Assembly (NCBI RefSeq): GCF_910596095.1
Contig: NC_056545.1
Span: forward strand, 7,501 to 71,500
Direction: 5' to 3'
Length of the DNA stretch: 64,000 nucleotides
DNA from: Thunnus maccoyii
Taxonomy: Eukaryota > Chordata > Actinopteri > Scombriformes > Scombridae
Shown: positions 10,551-22,075 of the stretch, piece after piece
Layout: the number at the start of each line of letters is the position of its first letter
Position numbering within the stretch: the first letter of the stretch is position 1
Position numbers and translations under genes: made by a program
Notes under the pieces: model-generated
Seen by the model: only the letters and a program-made list of their open reading frames with translations
The model's database searches: none
What the model was told of the DNA's origin: nothing

Positions 10551-12559
10551 TATTTTATTATCATTATTACCTTGAAACTGATATGTTGTTAAGACATAAC
10601 ATGCATCCGGGTCGGACCACGATATCAGCTGGCGTATATATTTATAAAGAGACACTTATTTAAGAGTTTTTATAACCTTTATTGAACAAAATATCGACCA
10701 TGATGACAGTGACATGGCTTCTGTTGTGACCCCTCAGATTTGAGCTTTCTGTACAGATGCAGTACCAGCAGTCGGCCGGCAGGTGTCACTATTTAAACAA
10801 ACATGAAACCTGAACTCTTCAGACAGGATCATTTCTAACCTTTGGTGTATTATCAGATTATTTTGATTAAAAACAGCTTTATTAACACACACCATGTGAT
10901 CCTAAAGTCTACCTGTCTGCTGACACCGGGTCGTAATACCAGATGTCCGTCTGTCCCACTGAGTTTTTAATTCTTCATGTAGAATAACAGAAGAAGAAGA
11001 TTGACACAGCTGTGTGCTGGAGTCTGTTTGTTCAGATGAATGTTACCTGCAGATATTTAATTATTGTTCCTCCTGATGACTCTTCTTTCTACCTGCGATG
11101 AGAGGATGCAGGACTTCATCAGTTTATCACCACACAGTGTCACAGATAGACTACATCCTGTACACTCAAGTGTAACAGGGTCAACTGTGCAGCATATGTA
11201 TTAGAATTACACAAAATCTGTAAATAGTTAAATCCTGATGTGCTATTCCTCCAGAGTCCACAGGTGGAACATTTAAGGCTCAGTTCATTGTACCCCTACG
11301 TTCACTGTTGTAGGTCCCCCCCCCCTATAAATGATGCCTTTACCTCCCCCCTTTTGTCGTCATACTTCATGGGAGAGGTAAGCGACGTCGTGCACTCCTT
11401 TCTGAAGTTTGTTTATCAGTTTGGACTCATTGTACAGTATGGTAACAAAGTTCTGTTATTTAATTTGTGTAGGAACTTGAGTTAGCGTCACAACTGACCG
11501 GAGGACGTTTTCTTTTCATTTACTTCTGTCAGTAGCCGGAGGAAGTGGTCGCCTCCAACGAAACTCTCGTCTGAGCCTTTTCCTTACGACACAATGCAAG
11601 AGTCAACCGGTTACACATGTACTGTTTGATATTGTACTATAGATCGAGAGAGTACTTTATTAATCCCAAACGGAAGTTGCAGTGATACAGTAGTCACTTA
11701 CATACAAAACAGAAAATTCACTATTATACTACAAGATATACTCCATTCAAGTAAAAGTTCTGCATTCAGAAATACACTTCAGCACACAAATACTGGCAGT
11801 AAAATATACTTAAAGTATGAAAAGTTAAAGTTCTCATCATGCAGAGTGAGCTCTTGTGGAAGTTTATATTACATCATATTATTGGATTATGTTTTACTTT
11901 AATTTTGCAGCTGGATAGGGTTAGGGTTATCTTTCACAGTTTGTCATATTTTACTTTATATGTAACGTTATCTGTTAGATAAACATGCAGGTAAATGTAC
12001 AATATTTCTCTCTGACATGCAGAAGTGCAGTGCTGCAGTAAATAAAGATCATATAAATAATAATCAATAAGTGTCTGATTGATACTCTGCTCTGATTGGC
12101 TGATGGTCACTGATTATCAATATGTGCTCTCATTTAGTATAAATAACAAATGACATCACATTAATACTATCTAATCCCACTACGATTCTTAAGGTCACAG
12201 ATCAGAAGTCTTATTGATCACTAATCAATCCGTTCATCTGAGGGGATTCATAGTTATCAAAGGGTTTATTATTGTTTATTTGTGATTTCTCTTTCTATCT
12301 GATCAGGCCTTTCATATATTATTTATTATTATATATCAGGTTTTGGGTACACAGACAATAACTGTGATCAGATCAATTCATTTTGTTTTGGAGCTTCATG
12401 TCCAGCAGAGTGATAGTATAGTTATATGTTTCTGTTATCAGTTTGAGAAGCTCAATAATCAGCTAGTATATAATCAGATAGTACTTTAAATTTTTAGACC
12501 AGTAGTTTATTGATGTTTTTATTGATCACATATAATTTTATTGTGTGTCTTGTAAAGAC
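10551..12559. other. Intergenic, no gene recognised
   Basis: AT-rich sequence. At about 11640-11715 an ACTTTATTAATCCC-type segment resembles the 3' end of a common fish retroposon. Short frames at 11240-11485 carry no recognisable motif. The last kilobase is very AT-rich, dense in ATTGAT and TGATCA words, and leads abruptly into the GC-rich pwwp2a promoter. Confidence 0.5.
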
Positions 12560-12740
12560 GTAGCACCCTCTGGCGGCGGCCCGACGATTCATAGGCAGAT
12601 AGAATCAGCCAATCAGAGGCGACGCTCAGCCTCGCATTATGTGAGTGACAGAGACTTCGACCAATAGCAGTGCGTCTGCGCAGCTGGCAGCGCTCAGTGA
12701 GGGCGGGGCGAGGCGCCGCTCGGCAGCACAGCGGAAGAAA
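12560..12740 (+). promoter_or_regulatory. pwwp2a promoter and 5' UTR (CpG-rich, CCAAT boxes)
   Basis: GC and CpG content rises sharply at about 12565. CCAAT boxes lie at 12609-12613 (in the NF-Y context CCAATCAG) and at 12661-12665, and there is no TATA box. The layout fits a CpG-island promoter of a broadly expressed gene starting shortly before the ATG at 12741. The exact start site cannot be fixed from sequence. Confidence 0.6.
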
Positions 12741-15604
12741 ATGGCGGCCGTGGCTGCAGAGCCAGGAGCTGCAGCTCCGACAACAACAACAACCGCGGCG
12801 ACGGACGACGAGGGCCCCCCAGAACCGAGCCCGGTCGGCCCGGGACAGCCGGGAGCATCGCCGGAGAGCGACGGGACACGGGAGCGCGGCCCTGCTGCGG
12901 AGGTGGCTGTACCCCGTGAGGAGGACGGGGGGGACGGGGAGCAGCACCGCCATGTCAGGCCGGAGCTGCAGCCCGCGGCGGGAACAGACGAGCTGATCAA
13001 TAACTTCCCGGGGGACCGGACCAGCACGGACCGGTTCTCTCCCGGGGTGCCGGGGGACCCAGAAGGCGGCGGGACTGTGTACCGTAGCATCCTGGCGGAC
13101 CCGCAGCCCTCCGCCGTATTCCTACACTCCCTCCCGGCCGCCCCGCCCGTCCCAGAGGCCGGCCTGTCTCTGGCGGAACCGGCGGAACCGACGGACCGAG
13201 ACCGGGGCTACACGGCTCTGGTCCAGCCGGAGCTGATGCCCGGTCCCGCGGAGGACGCCATGCCTGACGACCCGGACTCGGCGGGCTCAGAGGAGCCGCG
13301 GGAGTCCCCCCCCGGAGAGGGGGCCTCCCGGCCGGAGCCCGCAGGAACGGAACCCGGTCCCGCCTGTGTGCAGGATCTGAGTCTCGGGTCCGAGGTCCGG
13401 GTCTGCCTGGATCACGTCATTGATGACGCGCTGGTGGTGTCCTTCCGGCTGGGCGAGAAGGTGTTCTCAGGTGTGCTGATGGACGTCACCAGGAGGTATG
13501 ACGTCACAGCGTTATAGATAATTGATCATAATAATTTGGTATTGATTATCACTGATCAGTATAACGTGATTATTGATGATAACTGATCAGTACAACATGA
13601 TATTGATTATTATTGATCAGGGTTGTGTTCAGTGTCGCTGTGAGAAATGAAACAGCAGCCAAGTGTCCTATCAAACTTGTCAATTATATAACATACTGTA
13701 CTTAAATTAACACGGTTTAAATAACTATATACCATACTGTACTTAAATAAACATGGTTTAAATAACTATATACCATACTGTACTTAAATAAACACGGTTT
13801 AAATAACTATATACCATACTGTACTTAAATAAACACAGTTTAAATAACTATATACCATACTGTACCTAAATAAACACGGTTTAAATAACTATATACCATA
13901 CTGTACTTAAATAAACATGGTTTAAATAACTATATACCATACTGTACTTAAATAAACACAGTTTAAATAACTATATACCATACTGTACTTAAATAAACAT
14001 GGTTTAAATAACTATATACCATACTGTACTTAAATAAACACGGTTTAAATAACTATATACCATACTGTACTTAAATAAACACAGTTTAAATAACTATATA
14101 CCATACTGTACTTAAATAAACATGGTTTAAATAACTATATACCATACTGTACCTAAATAAACACGGTTTAAATAACTATATACCATACTGTACTTAAATA
14201 AACACGGTTTAAATAACTATATACCATACTGTACTTAAATAAACACGGTTTAAATAACTATATACCATACTGTACTTAAATAAACATGGTTTAAATAACT
14301 ATATACCATACTGTACTTAAATAAACACGGTTTAAATAACTATATACCATACTGTACTTAAATAAACACGGTTTAAATAACTATATACCATACTGTACTT
14401 AAATAAACATGGTTTAAATAACTATATACCATACTGTACCTAAATAAACACAGTTTAAATGTATAGAAGAAACATACGGATCAATTCAAAACGCTGTGTT
14501 GAGTTTGACAGGTTTTATCTGCAGTATGATGCGTTCAAGTGTTTACTGATTCTGGGCAGAACTATTAAATAAACATATAATGACGTTTAGTAAACAGTTG
14601 ATTCACAAATTCACTTAAACACATAAATACACAGAAAGTAAACATGTCTTCTTACTGTTCATATAGTTTTACTAACTTACTTCTCTGCGTTGCTTTAATG
14701 TCTGACATTAATAAGACGAAGACGACGTCCCTGCTGACTGTCGTCACTGCAGAAACTCAGATTCACGGAGCTGACATTGAACGCACCTCAGTGGCTGCTT
14801 GTTACAGGAGGAAAACGTCTTTAAATGCATCATATCGTCGTTATCTTGTAACTCTTTTCCCGACTTTATAATGAACTTGGATTATTCATTTGCACGTGAC
14901 GAGTTCCATGAACACACATTTATATACATTGAATTGTTTGATGACAAAATACCGTCTGTATGGTTACCATGGTTACCTCTATCTGATCATTATAATATGA
15001 TTTTTACACTGTTGAAGTTTAACGTCTCTTTTAAAGAAGAAGAAGTTTTTACTTTTATTCTGTTTGTTGGATAAAAACAACACGAAGCAAGAAAACTGGT
15101 TTATTATTTTATAGGTTTGTCATTAATAAAGATACATGGACTCATTTATTTATGACTCCTGCATTACTTATTATTGATAAATCAGCCCGTTGTTTTCTTG
15201 ATTAATCAATTAATTGTTTGATGTGTAGATCAGAGTCCAGAGACACGTCTTCCAAATGTCTAAAGATATTCAGAGATATTCTAACCCTTTACTTTCATAA
15301 AAGACTAAATTTATTTGTTTTGGTTTTAGTCCTTTAACAGATTTACAGCTAAATTAACACGATTAGTGATAAACAGCCTCGTTTTTAACACCACTAACCC
15401 AGTTAACCCAGTTAACCCAGTCACACAGAACTAAATTAATATTTATTATTATAAATCCTGGAAACAGATTTCAGGTTCATGAAGGAGATTTTACAGGTTT
15501 GATTTTGACGTTTTCGTTACACTGAAGCCGTTTAGTTTTATTTTGAAGCTTTGATCCATTTCCTGGTGAATCAACTGGTGTATTTGAGTCTTTAAGGTTC
15601 TCAT

Positions 15605-15663
<59 letters not shown>

Positions 15664-17608
15664 CAGGTTCGGGCCGTACGGTATTCCCATCACAGTGTTT
15701 CCCAGACGGGACAACCGGAGTCTGCCTCAGATGTCTCTTCAGTCGGACGCCATCGACGACCCGTCCCTCAAACAGGAAGAGGTCACCATCGGCCCTCCCC
15801 CCCCTCCTCACCCTTGGATGTCCAAACCACCGCCGCTATTCCAGGAGGGGGCTCCGTACCCCCCTCCTCTGTTCATCAGGGACACCTACAACCAGGCCTT
15901 ACCTCAGCCGCCGCCACGTAAGATCAAACGGCCAAAGCGGCGCTACCGCTGCGAGGAACCCACCTCCATCATGAACGCCATCAAGCTCCGCCCCCGCCAA
16001 GTGCTCTGTGACAAGTGCAAAGGTGTGGTAGCGTCAGGCGGGCACAGGGAGGCGCGGCGGGGCCCCGTGGATCTAAGGGGCGAGGAGGCGTCCCGGCGGC
16101 GGAGGCCAGCCGACGGACCGATCTCCTCTGAAGTCAAACGACTGAGGAGCGACGACAAGGGAGGGCGCGGCGCCGCCGACAGACGTGCGTCATCAGGGAT
16201 ACGCGTGTCATCGACATCATCTTCTTCTTCATCTCACCGTGTCCTGAGGGGCGTGGCTTCATCTTCATCCTCGTCGTCATCCTCATCCAGCCGCATGCGT
16301 CTGAAGCTGAACTCCAAGAAGGTTCTGGCCAAAGGTTCTGCGGTGGATCGCTCCAAAGCACGGCAGGTTCTGAAGAAGCTGGCGAGGAGCTCGCAGCCGC
16401 CGCCGCATCGCCGACCCAAAGACCAGAGCCAGAACCAGAACCAGAACCAGAGCCAGGGCCAGAGCCAAGACCGCACCAAGGCTGTAACCCGAGCCGCCGC
16501 CCTGCAGAACCACAACCAGAAGGTCCACTTCACCCGCCGCCTGCAGCACCTCAGTGCGGCGGCCGTCGGCTTGAACACGGCGCTTCCTCCCAGAATGCGC
16601 CTCAAACCTCAAAGGTATCGTACTGATGACAGCCAGGTGCCCTCCTCCTCCTCCTCCTCCTCCTCCTCTTCCTCTTCCTCCTCTTCCTCCCCGCCCAAAC
16701 AGAGTGCTCGCACGTCGCCTCACAAACCTGCCTCAAGTCCCGCCTCCACATTAAACACAGCCCAAGCCACGCCCCTTCCCCCCGCCACAACTCCCCCCCC
16801 TCTCCTACCGCCTCCCCCCTCCTGTGCAGCCAGTGTTGCCATGGAAACTCAGGAGGTACAATCCGCTGAGGAGGAGGGGGCGGAGCAGGAGGGGGGAGGA
16901 GGTAACGAGCAGGTAGTGGCACCTCCTCCCCCCCCCTCCTCCTCCTCCTGCTCCTCCTCCCTGGACTCCTCCCACTCACAGTGCAGCTCAACAGAGACCT
17001 TTGACCCCCCCCCTCCCGGAGACCCGCTCTCCTCCTCCTCTCTCCCCGCCCCCCCGCCCTCCTCTTCCACCTCATTAGCACCTCTGTGTCCCTCCTCTTC
17101 CTCCCCTGTGACCCCTCCCCCCAGAGCCGACGGCGAGGAGCCTCAGGTCGGCCGCGATGAGGAGGAAGAGGAGGGAGGTGAACTGAAGAGGCGTCGTAAG
17201 TCTTCCACGTCCTCGTCCTCCTCCTCGTCTTCGTCGTCGTCCTCCGTCTTCTCCAAGTCGGTGTCGAAGTGTTCGCTTCCTGATGGTCGGACGGTGTGCG
17301 TCGGCGACATCGTCTGGGCGAAGATCTATGGCTTCCCCTGGTGGCCGGCGCGCGTGCTCGGCATCACGGTGGCGCGGCGCGGGGACACGGGGCTGGCGGT
17401 GCGGCAGGAGGCGCGTGTCTCCTGGTTCGGCTCGCCCACCACCTCCTTCCTGCCGCTCTCCCAGCTGTCGCCCTTCCTGGAGAGCTTCCAGTCGCGCTTC
17501 GACCGGAAGAGGAAGGGGCCGTACCGCCGCGCCATCGCCGAGGCCGCCAGCGCCGCCAAGCAGCTGACACCTGAAGTCCGGGCGCTGCTCACGCAGTTCG
17601 AGACGTAG
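12741..17608 (+). CDS. pwwp2a: PWWP domain-containing protein 2A (two coding exons)
   Basis: Exon 1 is 12741-13495 and ends AG|GTATGA. Exon 2 is 15667-17608, after TTCAG|G. Together they encode 898 aa (the human protein is about 755). The start MAAVAAEPG has a good context (GAAAATGG) and equals the vertebrate N-terminus. A conserved block, SEVRVCLDHVIDDALVVSFR, lies just before the junction, which reads RR|FGPYGIP as in mammals. Exon 2 holds KPPPLFQEGAPYPPPLFIRD, PTSIMNAIKLRPRQVLCDKC, long poly-Ser/Pro tracts, and a C-terminal PWWP domain from about residue 791 with FPWWPAR at 808-814. It ends LTPEVRALLTQFET. From the family: PWWP2A is a nuclear protein that binds H2A.Z nucleosomes and H3K36me3 chromatin and recruits an MTA1/HDAC NuRD-type subcomplex. 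The N-terminus excludes PWWP2B. The extra length comes mainly from low-complexity serine, proline and glutamine/asparagine tracts, visible as TCC and CAGAACCAG runs. Confidence 0.95.
13681..14458. repeat. 41-bp minisatellite in pwwp2a intron 1
   Basis: About 19 head-to-tail copies of a 41-bp AT-rich unit with core ACTATATACCATACTGTACT. Copies differ mainly at one or two positions (ACACGG, ACATGG or ACACAG, and CTTAAA or CCTAAA), and the variants are interspersed. Confidence 0.95.
14459..15606. other. Rest of pwwp2a intron 1
   Basis: No exon-like sequence. Short frames at 14644-15074 lack any family resemblance and have no flanking splice signals that would keep the pwwp2a frame, which joins perfectly without them. 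Confidence 0.6.
15607..15662 (+). repeat. (GT)28 adjoining the pwwp2a exon 2 acceptor
   Basis: Twenty-eight GT units run to position 15662. Only TC then separates them from the acceptor AG at 15665-15666. The repeat therefore occupies the place of the polypyrimidine tract. Confidence 0.95.
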
Positions 17609-17944
17609 CATCAGCTAACGCTACGCTTCCCTTCCTACCCCGCCCCCTACAGCTCGGCCACGCCCACTACAGGAAGGAGTCCGTCTGTCAGAGACTGATA
17701 CAGACAGACGGACCACATTCACGTTTCTTTTTCCTGGAGGAGGCGGAGCTTCTGAGTTACCTGTCAGTGTTCAGCGCAGCAGGGGGCGGGGCTTCAGTTT
17801 CAGCAGGTGTTAGTCAGCGGCAGGTTTCGTCTCGTCCCGGCGTCCCAGCGTCTCTCTCAGTTCCTTAAAGGGTCAAACACCAAATTTACATCTCACAGGT
17901 TCACTGTCACTGTTATGATGTCATAGTGATGTCATCAGCCGTGG
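17609..17944 (+). other. pwwp2a 3' UTR (proximal)
   Basis: GC-rich sequence after the TAG stop at 17606-17608, with no further frame. The UTR may extend far: the first good AATAAA candidate I see that is followed by GT-rich sequence is at 20394-20399. That would place a transposon-derived X-box array inside the transcript. Confidence 0.45.
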
Positions 17945-18030
17945 AAAGTTTCCCAGAAAGCAGGTTTAGTGAAAACTCTGAGTTTGTTCAATCTGAGACG
18001 AGAGACCATGGCAACTTAAACTCTGGGTGA

Positions 18031-18378
18031 GTTACCATGGTAACGGACTCTGCTGCCGGCAGCAGGTTAGCTTCACAGTTACCATGGTAACCGTGAAGCT
18101 AACCTGCTGCCGGCAGGTTTCTGAGTTTCTTACAGAGTTTGACGTCTCGGTTCGTTCGGTCGGGTCAGAGTTCTCTGGGTAAGTTACCATGGTAACTTAA
18201 ACTCTGGGTAGGTTACCATGGTAACTTAAACTCTGGGTGAGTTACCATGGTAACTTAAACTCTGGGTCAGAGTTACCATGGTAACTTAAACTCTGGGTCA
18301 GAGTTACCATGGTAACTTAAACTCTGGGTCAGAGTTACCATGGTAACTTAAACTCTGGGTCAGAGTTACCATGGTAAT
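18031..18378. repeat. Array of palindromic RFX X-box motifs
   Basis: Eight perfect copies of the palindrome GTTACCATGGTAAC start at 18031, 18078, 18183, 18212, 18241, 18272, 18303 and 18334. A ninth with one change starts at 18365. From 18183 on the spacing is 29, 29, 31, 31, 31 and 31 bp, with a linker built around CTTAAACTCTGGGTCAGA. The 14-mer matches the RFX-family consensus GTNRCC-N2-RGYAAC exactly. Confidence 0.95.
18053..18116. repeat. 64-bp near-perfect palindrome
   Basis: Both arms, CTGCCGGCAGCAGGTTAGCT and its inverse, meet at ACCATGGT (18081-18088). Only one symmetric base pair fails to match across 64 bp. It could extrude as a cruciform or fold as a long hairpin in RNA. Confidence 0.95.
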
Positions 18379-19272
18379 GTAACCTCTGGGTCAGAGTCGG
18401 TATGGAAGCTCGTCCGTTAGTGGAGCTTTACTGTCAGAATCTGAATCCTGGTCGGATGTTAGTTTGTTTCTCAGGACTTTGTAAAGTTTTTATGTTTCAG
18501 TCGTTTCTTTGATCAGCGGTTCAAATATCAATCAGTGTGAATTGATCTTCAGCTCAGAATCAAAGCTCTTCACGTCCTTCTGTTATAACTCTGAGACTCT
18601 GTCAGTCTGTCAGAGCAGCTGCTGACCTCTGATCTTTATTACACATCATGTTTCATCTCAGTTTAAATTTAAATGATCAGAACGAAGCTTCAGACACGTC
18701 GGATCAATGAATAATGATCTCTGATCGGTCCACTGATGTAATATTGGAGATTATATGTTAATGTTTCTGAGTGAGCAGCATCACTGAATGATGTTGAGCT
18801 GAGATACAAACAGACGTCTGAACATTTAACATCTGCTGTATTTTAATAATCATCAATCACATTATTATTGATCAGCCTGTGAGCTACAGTCACGTCTCTG
18901 TGTCTTTGATCTATTTATGTTTTAAATCTTCAGCTGCTGCTTCCTGTGTTTCCTCCGTCAGATTCAAACTGAACACATATATTTAAATGTAATGTAGCTG
19001 CAGCCTGATACACAGATTCCACTTTATCATCAATAAGCAAATGTGAGTCTGATAAACGATCAATTCAGATTAATCTGATTAATTTCCCGCTCTGATTCAG
19101 GCTCTTTGTTTAAAGATAAATGTGCATCGTCTGCATACACATGCATTAATATCTCTGGAGGCTCTGCCTTTTATTAACCTGTTACCATGGTGACTCGTAG
19201 TATCAGAGCTCCATTGATCATTGATCAGCTGATCAGTCAGAGTTTGTTAAACCTGCTTTCTGAGAAACAGAA

Positions 19273-20929
19273 AACTTTAAAACATTAGCTGCTGGTGGAA
19301 CTGGAGGCTCAAATGAAAGACACGTCTAGATGCATCATGGGAAATGTAGGATATAGTGGAGTCTTCTGGAGTCTTAATTACTGAATCTTTGATTTACACT
19401 AATCAATAATAAATCAACAAATAAAGATTCAGTCTTGTAAAAATAAAAGGATCCAGACGCCTTCTCGTTTTTGTGCTAAGCTAAGCTAAGCTAGCCAGGC
19501 AAACACGTGATTGATAATTGGTTGATTAGAATGATCAGTGTTCTGATTGGACGCTAGGACGAGTTTCAGTCCGACGTGATTGGCTGCGGCAGCATGTGAA
19601 ACCCAAATGCTCACTTCCTGTTGGGTTGGGTCTGTCCAAACTGAGGCCAGGGGCCCAAACAGGGTCAAGATCTGAGTCAGTGCGGTCCGGGCTCTACGGG
19701 GGGTCCAGGCCGAAGAATTGATCTCCAATGGAAACGCACTACAGTTGCCATGGAAACAATGTTCCTACATATCAGGTCCCTGTAGTCTGGGATCAGGCCT
19801 TCATTCAGACTTTCTTTCAGTGTTTGATCGGTCACTCTGATCAGGTATTAAACATATTGATCACATATTGATCACATTCAGCCGTCGGTTTGATCGTTTC
19901 TGATCAGCTGACATCTGAATAAGGTTTCTCATCGTCTCGTGTTTTGATTGGTCGTTTTTAACGTGATAGATTCACAGCTGCTGGGTGTGGTCATGTGACT
20001 GTGTTAAGCCAATCGGAGCGAGTTTTCTTTATTCAGACTTTGAGACGTGTGAAGCTCAGAGATGTTTAGTGGTGACGGCGTTCCCGACGTCTCACTCGCT
20101 CCCTGTTTTCAGCCTCAGACCTCAGTCCATCAACAGCAGACAGGTGAGACAGGTGAGACACACTGACCTGACAGGACAGCTGCTCTGCTCCCATGATGAT
20201 GATGATGATGATGATGATGAAGGTGTATTTTCCCTCTCTGCTGTTGTAGTTCTCGGCTGTCGGACTCTTTTTACCGTCTGTTTGCAGATCAGAGATTCTG
20301 AACTAAAACTGTTTGGACAAAATAACGGAAACACGGACAGAAGAAAAGAGTCGACCTGTGTACATGTTTTTTTTCTGATGTTTTAAATCTATTAATAAAC
20401 TGTCAAACTTCTCTTTGAATCGTCGTCGTTGTCATTTGAACTTTTCCTTCTTCTTCTGTGGTGATTTTACTGGAGGACTGGTGGCGGTGCCTTGCTCAGC
20501 GGCACAGCGGCCGCAGGCCTCACGGTCAGATTTTCTCACCTGCAAACAGATGTTTGGTAAATGAGTCTCCAGAGCTGTTTTACCCAAAATATCAGCAACA
20601 ACAACATAATAAAATCATGTTTCTGTGGAGTTTTACTTCTGACATTTGAAATAAAACATGTTGCTGATTTTAGGAAAAACACCTCTGATAACCAGAGTGG
20701 GAAAATACCAGCAGGTACTGACTAAATACTGCAAAACAATCAAGTCCTGAGAAAATATGAGCAAAGACTGTTTAAACATGGTCAGGTTCAGGGTAAATAC
20801 TGGATAAATCCCAGAAGATGCTGGGTGGATACTGGGAAACTGCCTGTAAGTCGTGTTGAAACACTGGGAACAGCTATTGGCCTGTTAGAGGATCAATTAG
20901 AGGATCATTATTTAATTATTTAATCCTTT
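19273..20929. other. Intergenic or distal 3' UTR of pwwp2a
   Basis: No gene is recognised. It contains another RFX-type site, GTTGCCATGGAAAC (19744-19757), an (ATG)n tract at about 20193-20220, and an AATAAA at 20394-20399 followed by T/GT-rich sequence that could serve as a polyadenylation signal. The frame at 19985-20386 is mostly a poly-Asp run from the ATG repeat and is not credible as a gene. Confidence 0.45.
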
Positions 20930-22075
20930 ATTTAAACTGGAAGTCTCACTGAGATCAAGTCTTCTTCCAAAGAGACCTGAGAACAAGAACTAACATGAAG
21001 GGTTTAAACAGGCAGATTACAGGTTGGATTGCAAATACGTAAGCAAAGCAAAACTTTATGTATACATTTGATTCCAGGTGGAAGAACAGCGCTTCACAGA
21101 GCGAAGAGAAAACCAGTTAAAACCAGTAAAGAAAGTCAGAATAAAGTAATTAAGAGCAGTGACCTCGACTTCTTCGAAGCACCGCTGAAAGGTTTTCAGT
21201 TTAGTTTTAAAAGAGGACAGTGTTGGAGCAGCCTTTGGAGGACGATCTGTTTCAGACCTGAACCAGTTAGACCTGCAGAGTCTTACTGGTTCATCACTGG
21301 TCAGAGAGATACTGTGGAGTCAGACATTTACAGGAAGCCTCAGCGCAGGTTTCTATCAGCTCCTACGTCTTTCTTCTAGTTGAAACTGGAGCAGCTTCAG
21401 TCTGGAGAAGCTGCAGCTGGTCCAGATGCTTTTCTGGTTTTCCTGTGAGCAGCGTTACAGTCGTCCAGCCGACTGGAAACGAAAGCATGGACGAGTTCTT
21501 CAGCGTCCTCCTGAGATAAAAAGCTCCTTACCTTCACCATATTTCTTAAATGATAAAATCTGGTTTTAATTATGCTGCTAATGCGTCTCTGGAAAGTAAG
21601 ACGACATCAAGGTGGTTCACGAATAATAAAAACCGAGATACGTCTTGGTCTACCACGTCTCTCCACCTAACCCTAACCCTCTCCACTATAAAGGGACAAA
21701 CGCTGCACTTAGATCCAATAACACTAAAATAGAAACTCTACTGTTGTCACTATTTATCCTGAAGTCACTAATAACTTTGACTGAAGCTGTTTCTGGACTA
21801 CAGTTAGCTTGAAAACCAGATCGGTAGAGTTCCTGTATTTTGTTGGTTTTTTTGGTCGATTAACTGCTTGTGGACGACTTTTTCACTAATTTTTCTTAGA
21901 AACGGGAGGTTAGAGATCGATCCGTAGTTATTAATAATAGAGCTTGTAAAGAGGTTTTTACAACCACAAATATCTTCAGATAAACAGTTAAAAGGACACG
22001 TGGGTCTGGGATCAGTGGAAGAAGTTAAGACTCGGAACCAACGGTCCCAAACTTTGCTACAGGAGGAGCGCAAGG
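20930..22075 (-). mobile_element. Decayed LINE fragment (L2/CR1-like)
   Basis: On the minus strand near 21880-21970, NNYGSISNLPFLRKISEKVV is a LINE reverse-transcriptase block (usual form NYRPISNLPF..K..EKVV). The sequence down to about 21030 carries debris of the typical 3' region (TTTATGTATACATTTGATTC and CAGCGCTTCACAGAGCG). The middle of the RT is deleted, so this is a 5'-truncated, internally deleted copy. Confidence 0.6.

Larger units (their letters stand above)
17945..19272. mobile_element. Harbinger-derived element downstream of pwwp2a
   Basis: The left end, CAGAAAGCAGGTTTAGTGAA (from 17954), and the right end, whose inverse reads CAGAAAGCAGGTTTAACAAA, form imperfect terminal inverted repeats. 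They are related to those of the Harbinger at 2511-4076. Internal homology supports this. The subterminal AACTTAAACTCTGGGTGAG and GTTACCATGGTAACGGACTC correspond to 2650-2693 of the other copy. The ATGGTGACTCGTAGTATC near 19187 corresponds to 3861-3878. No transposase remains. The termini are approximate and no target duplication could be assigned. Confidence 0.6.

Noticed and set aside
12519..13090. Minus-strand frames of 144-154 codons over pwwp2a exon 1, and similar ones at 16234-17611
   Set aside because: Shadows of the GC-rich pwwp2a exons. The plus-strand product matches PWWP2A throughout.
13681..14458. CRISPR-like regular repeats
   Set aside because: Copies are directly adjacent with no unique spacers, and the DNA is vertebrate. 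The same applies to all other arrays in the window.
19985..20386. 133-codon frame with a poly-Asp run
   Set aside because: The run comes from an (ATG)n microsatellite, and the rest has no family resemblance or exon signals.
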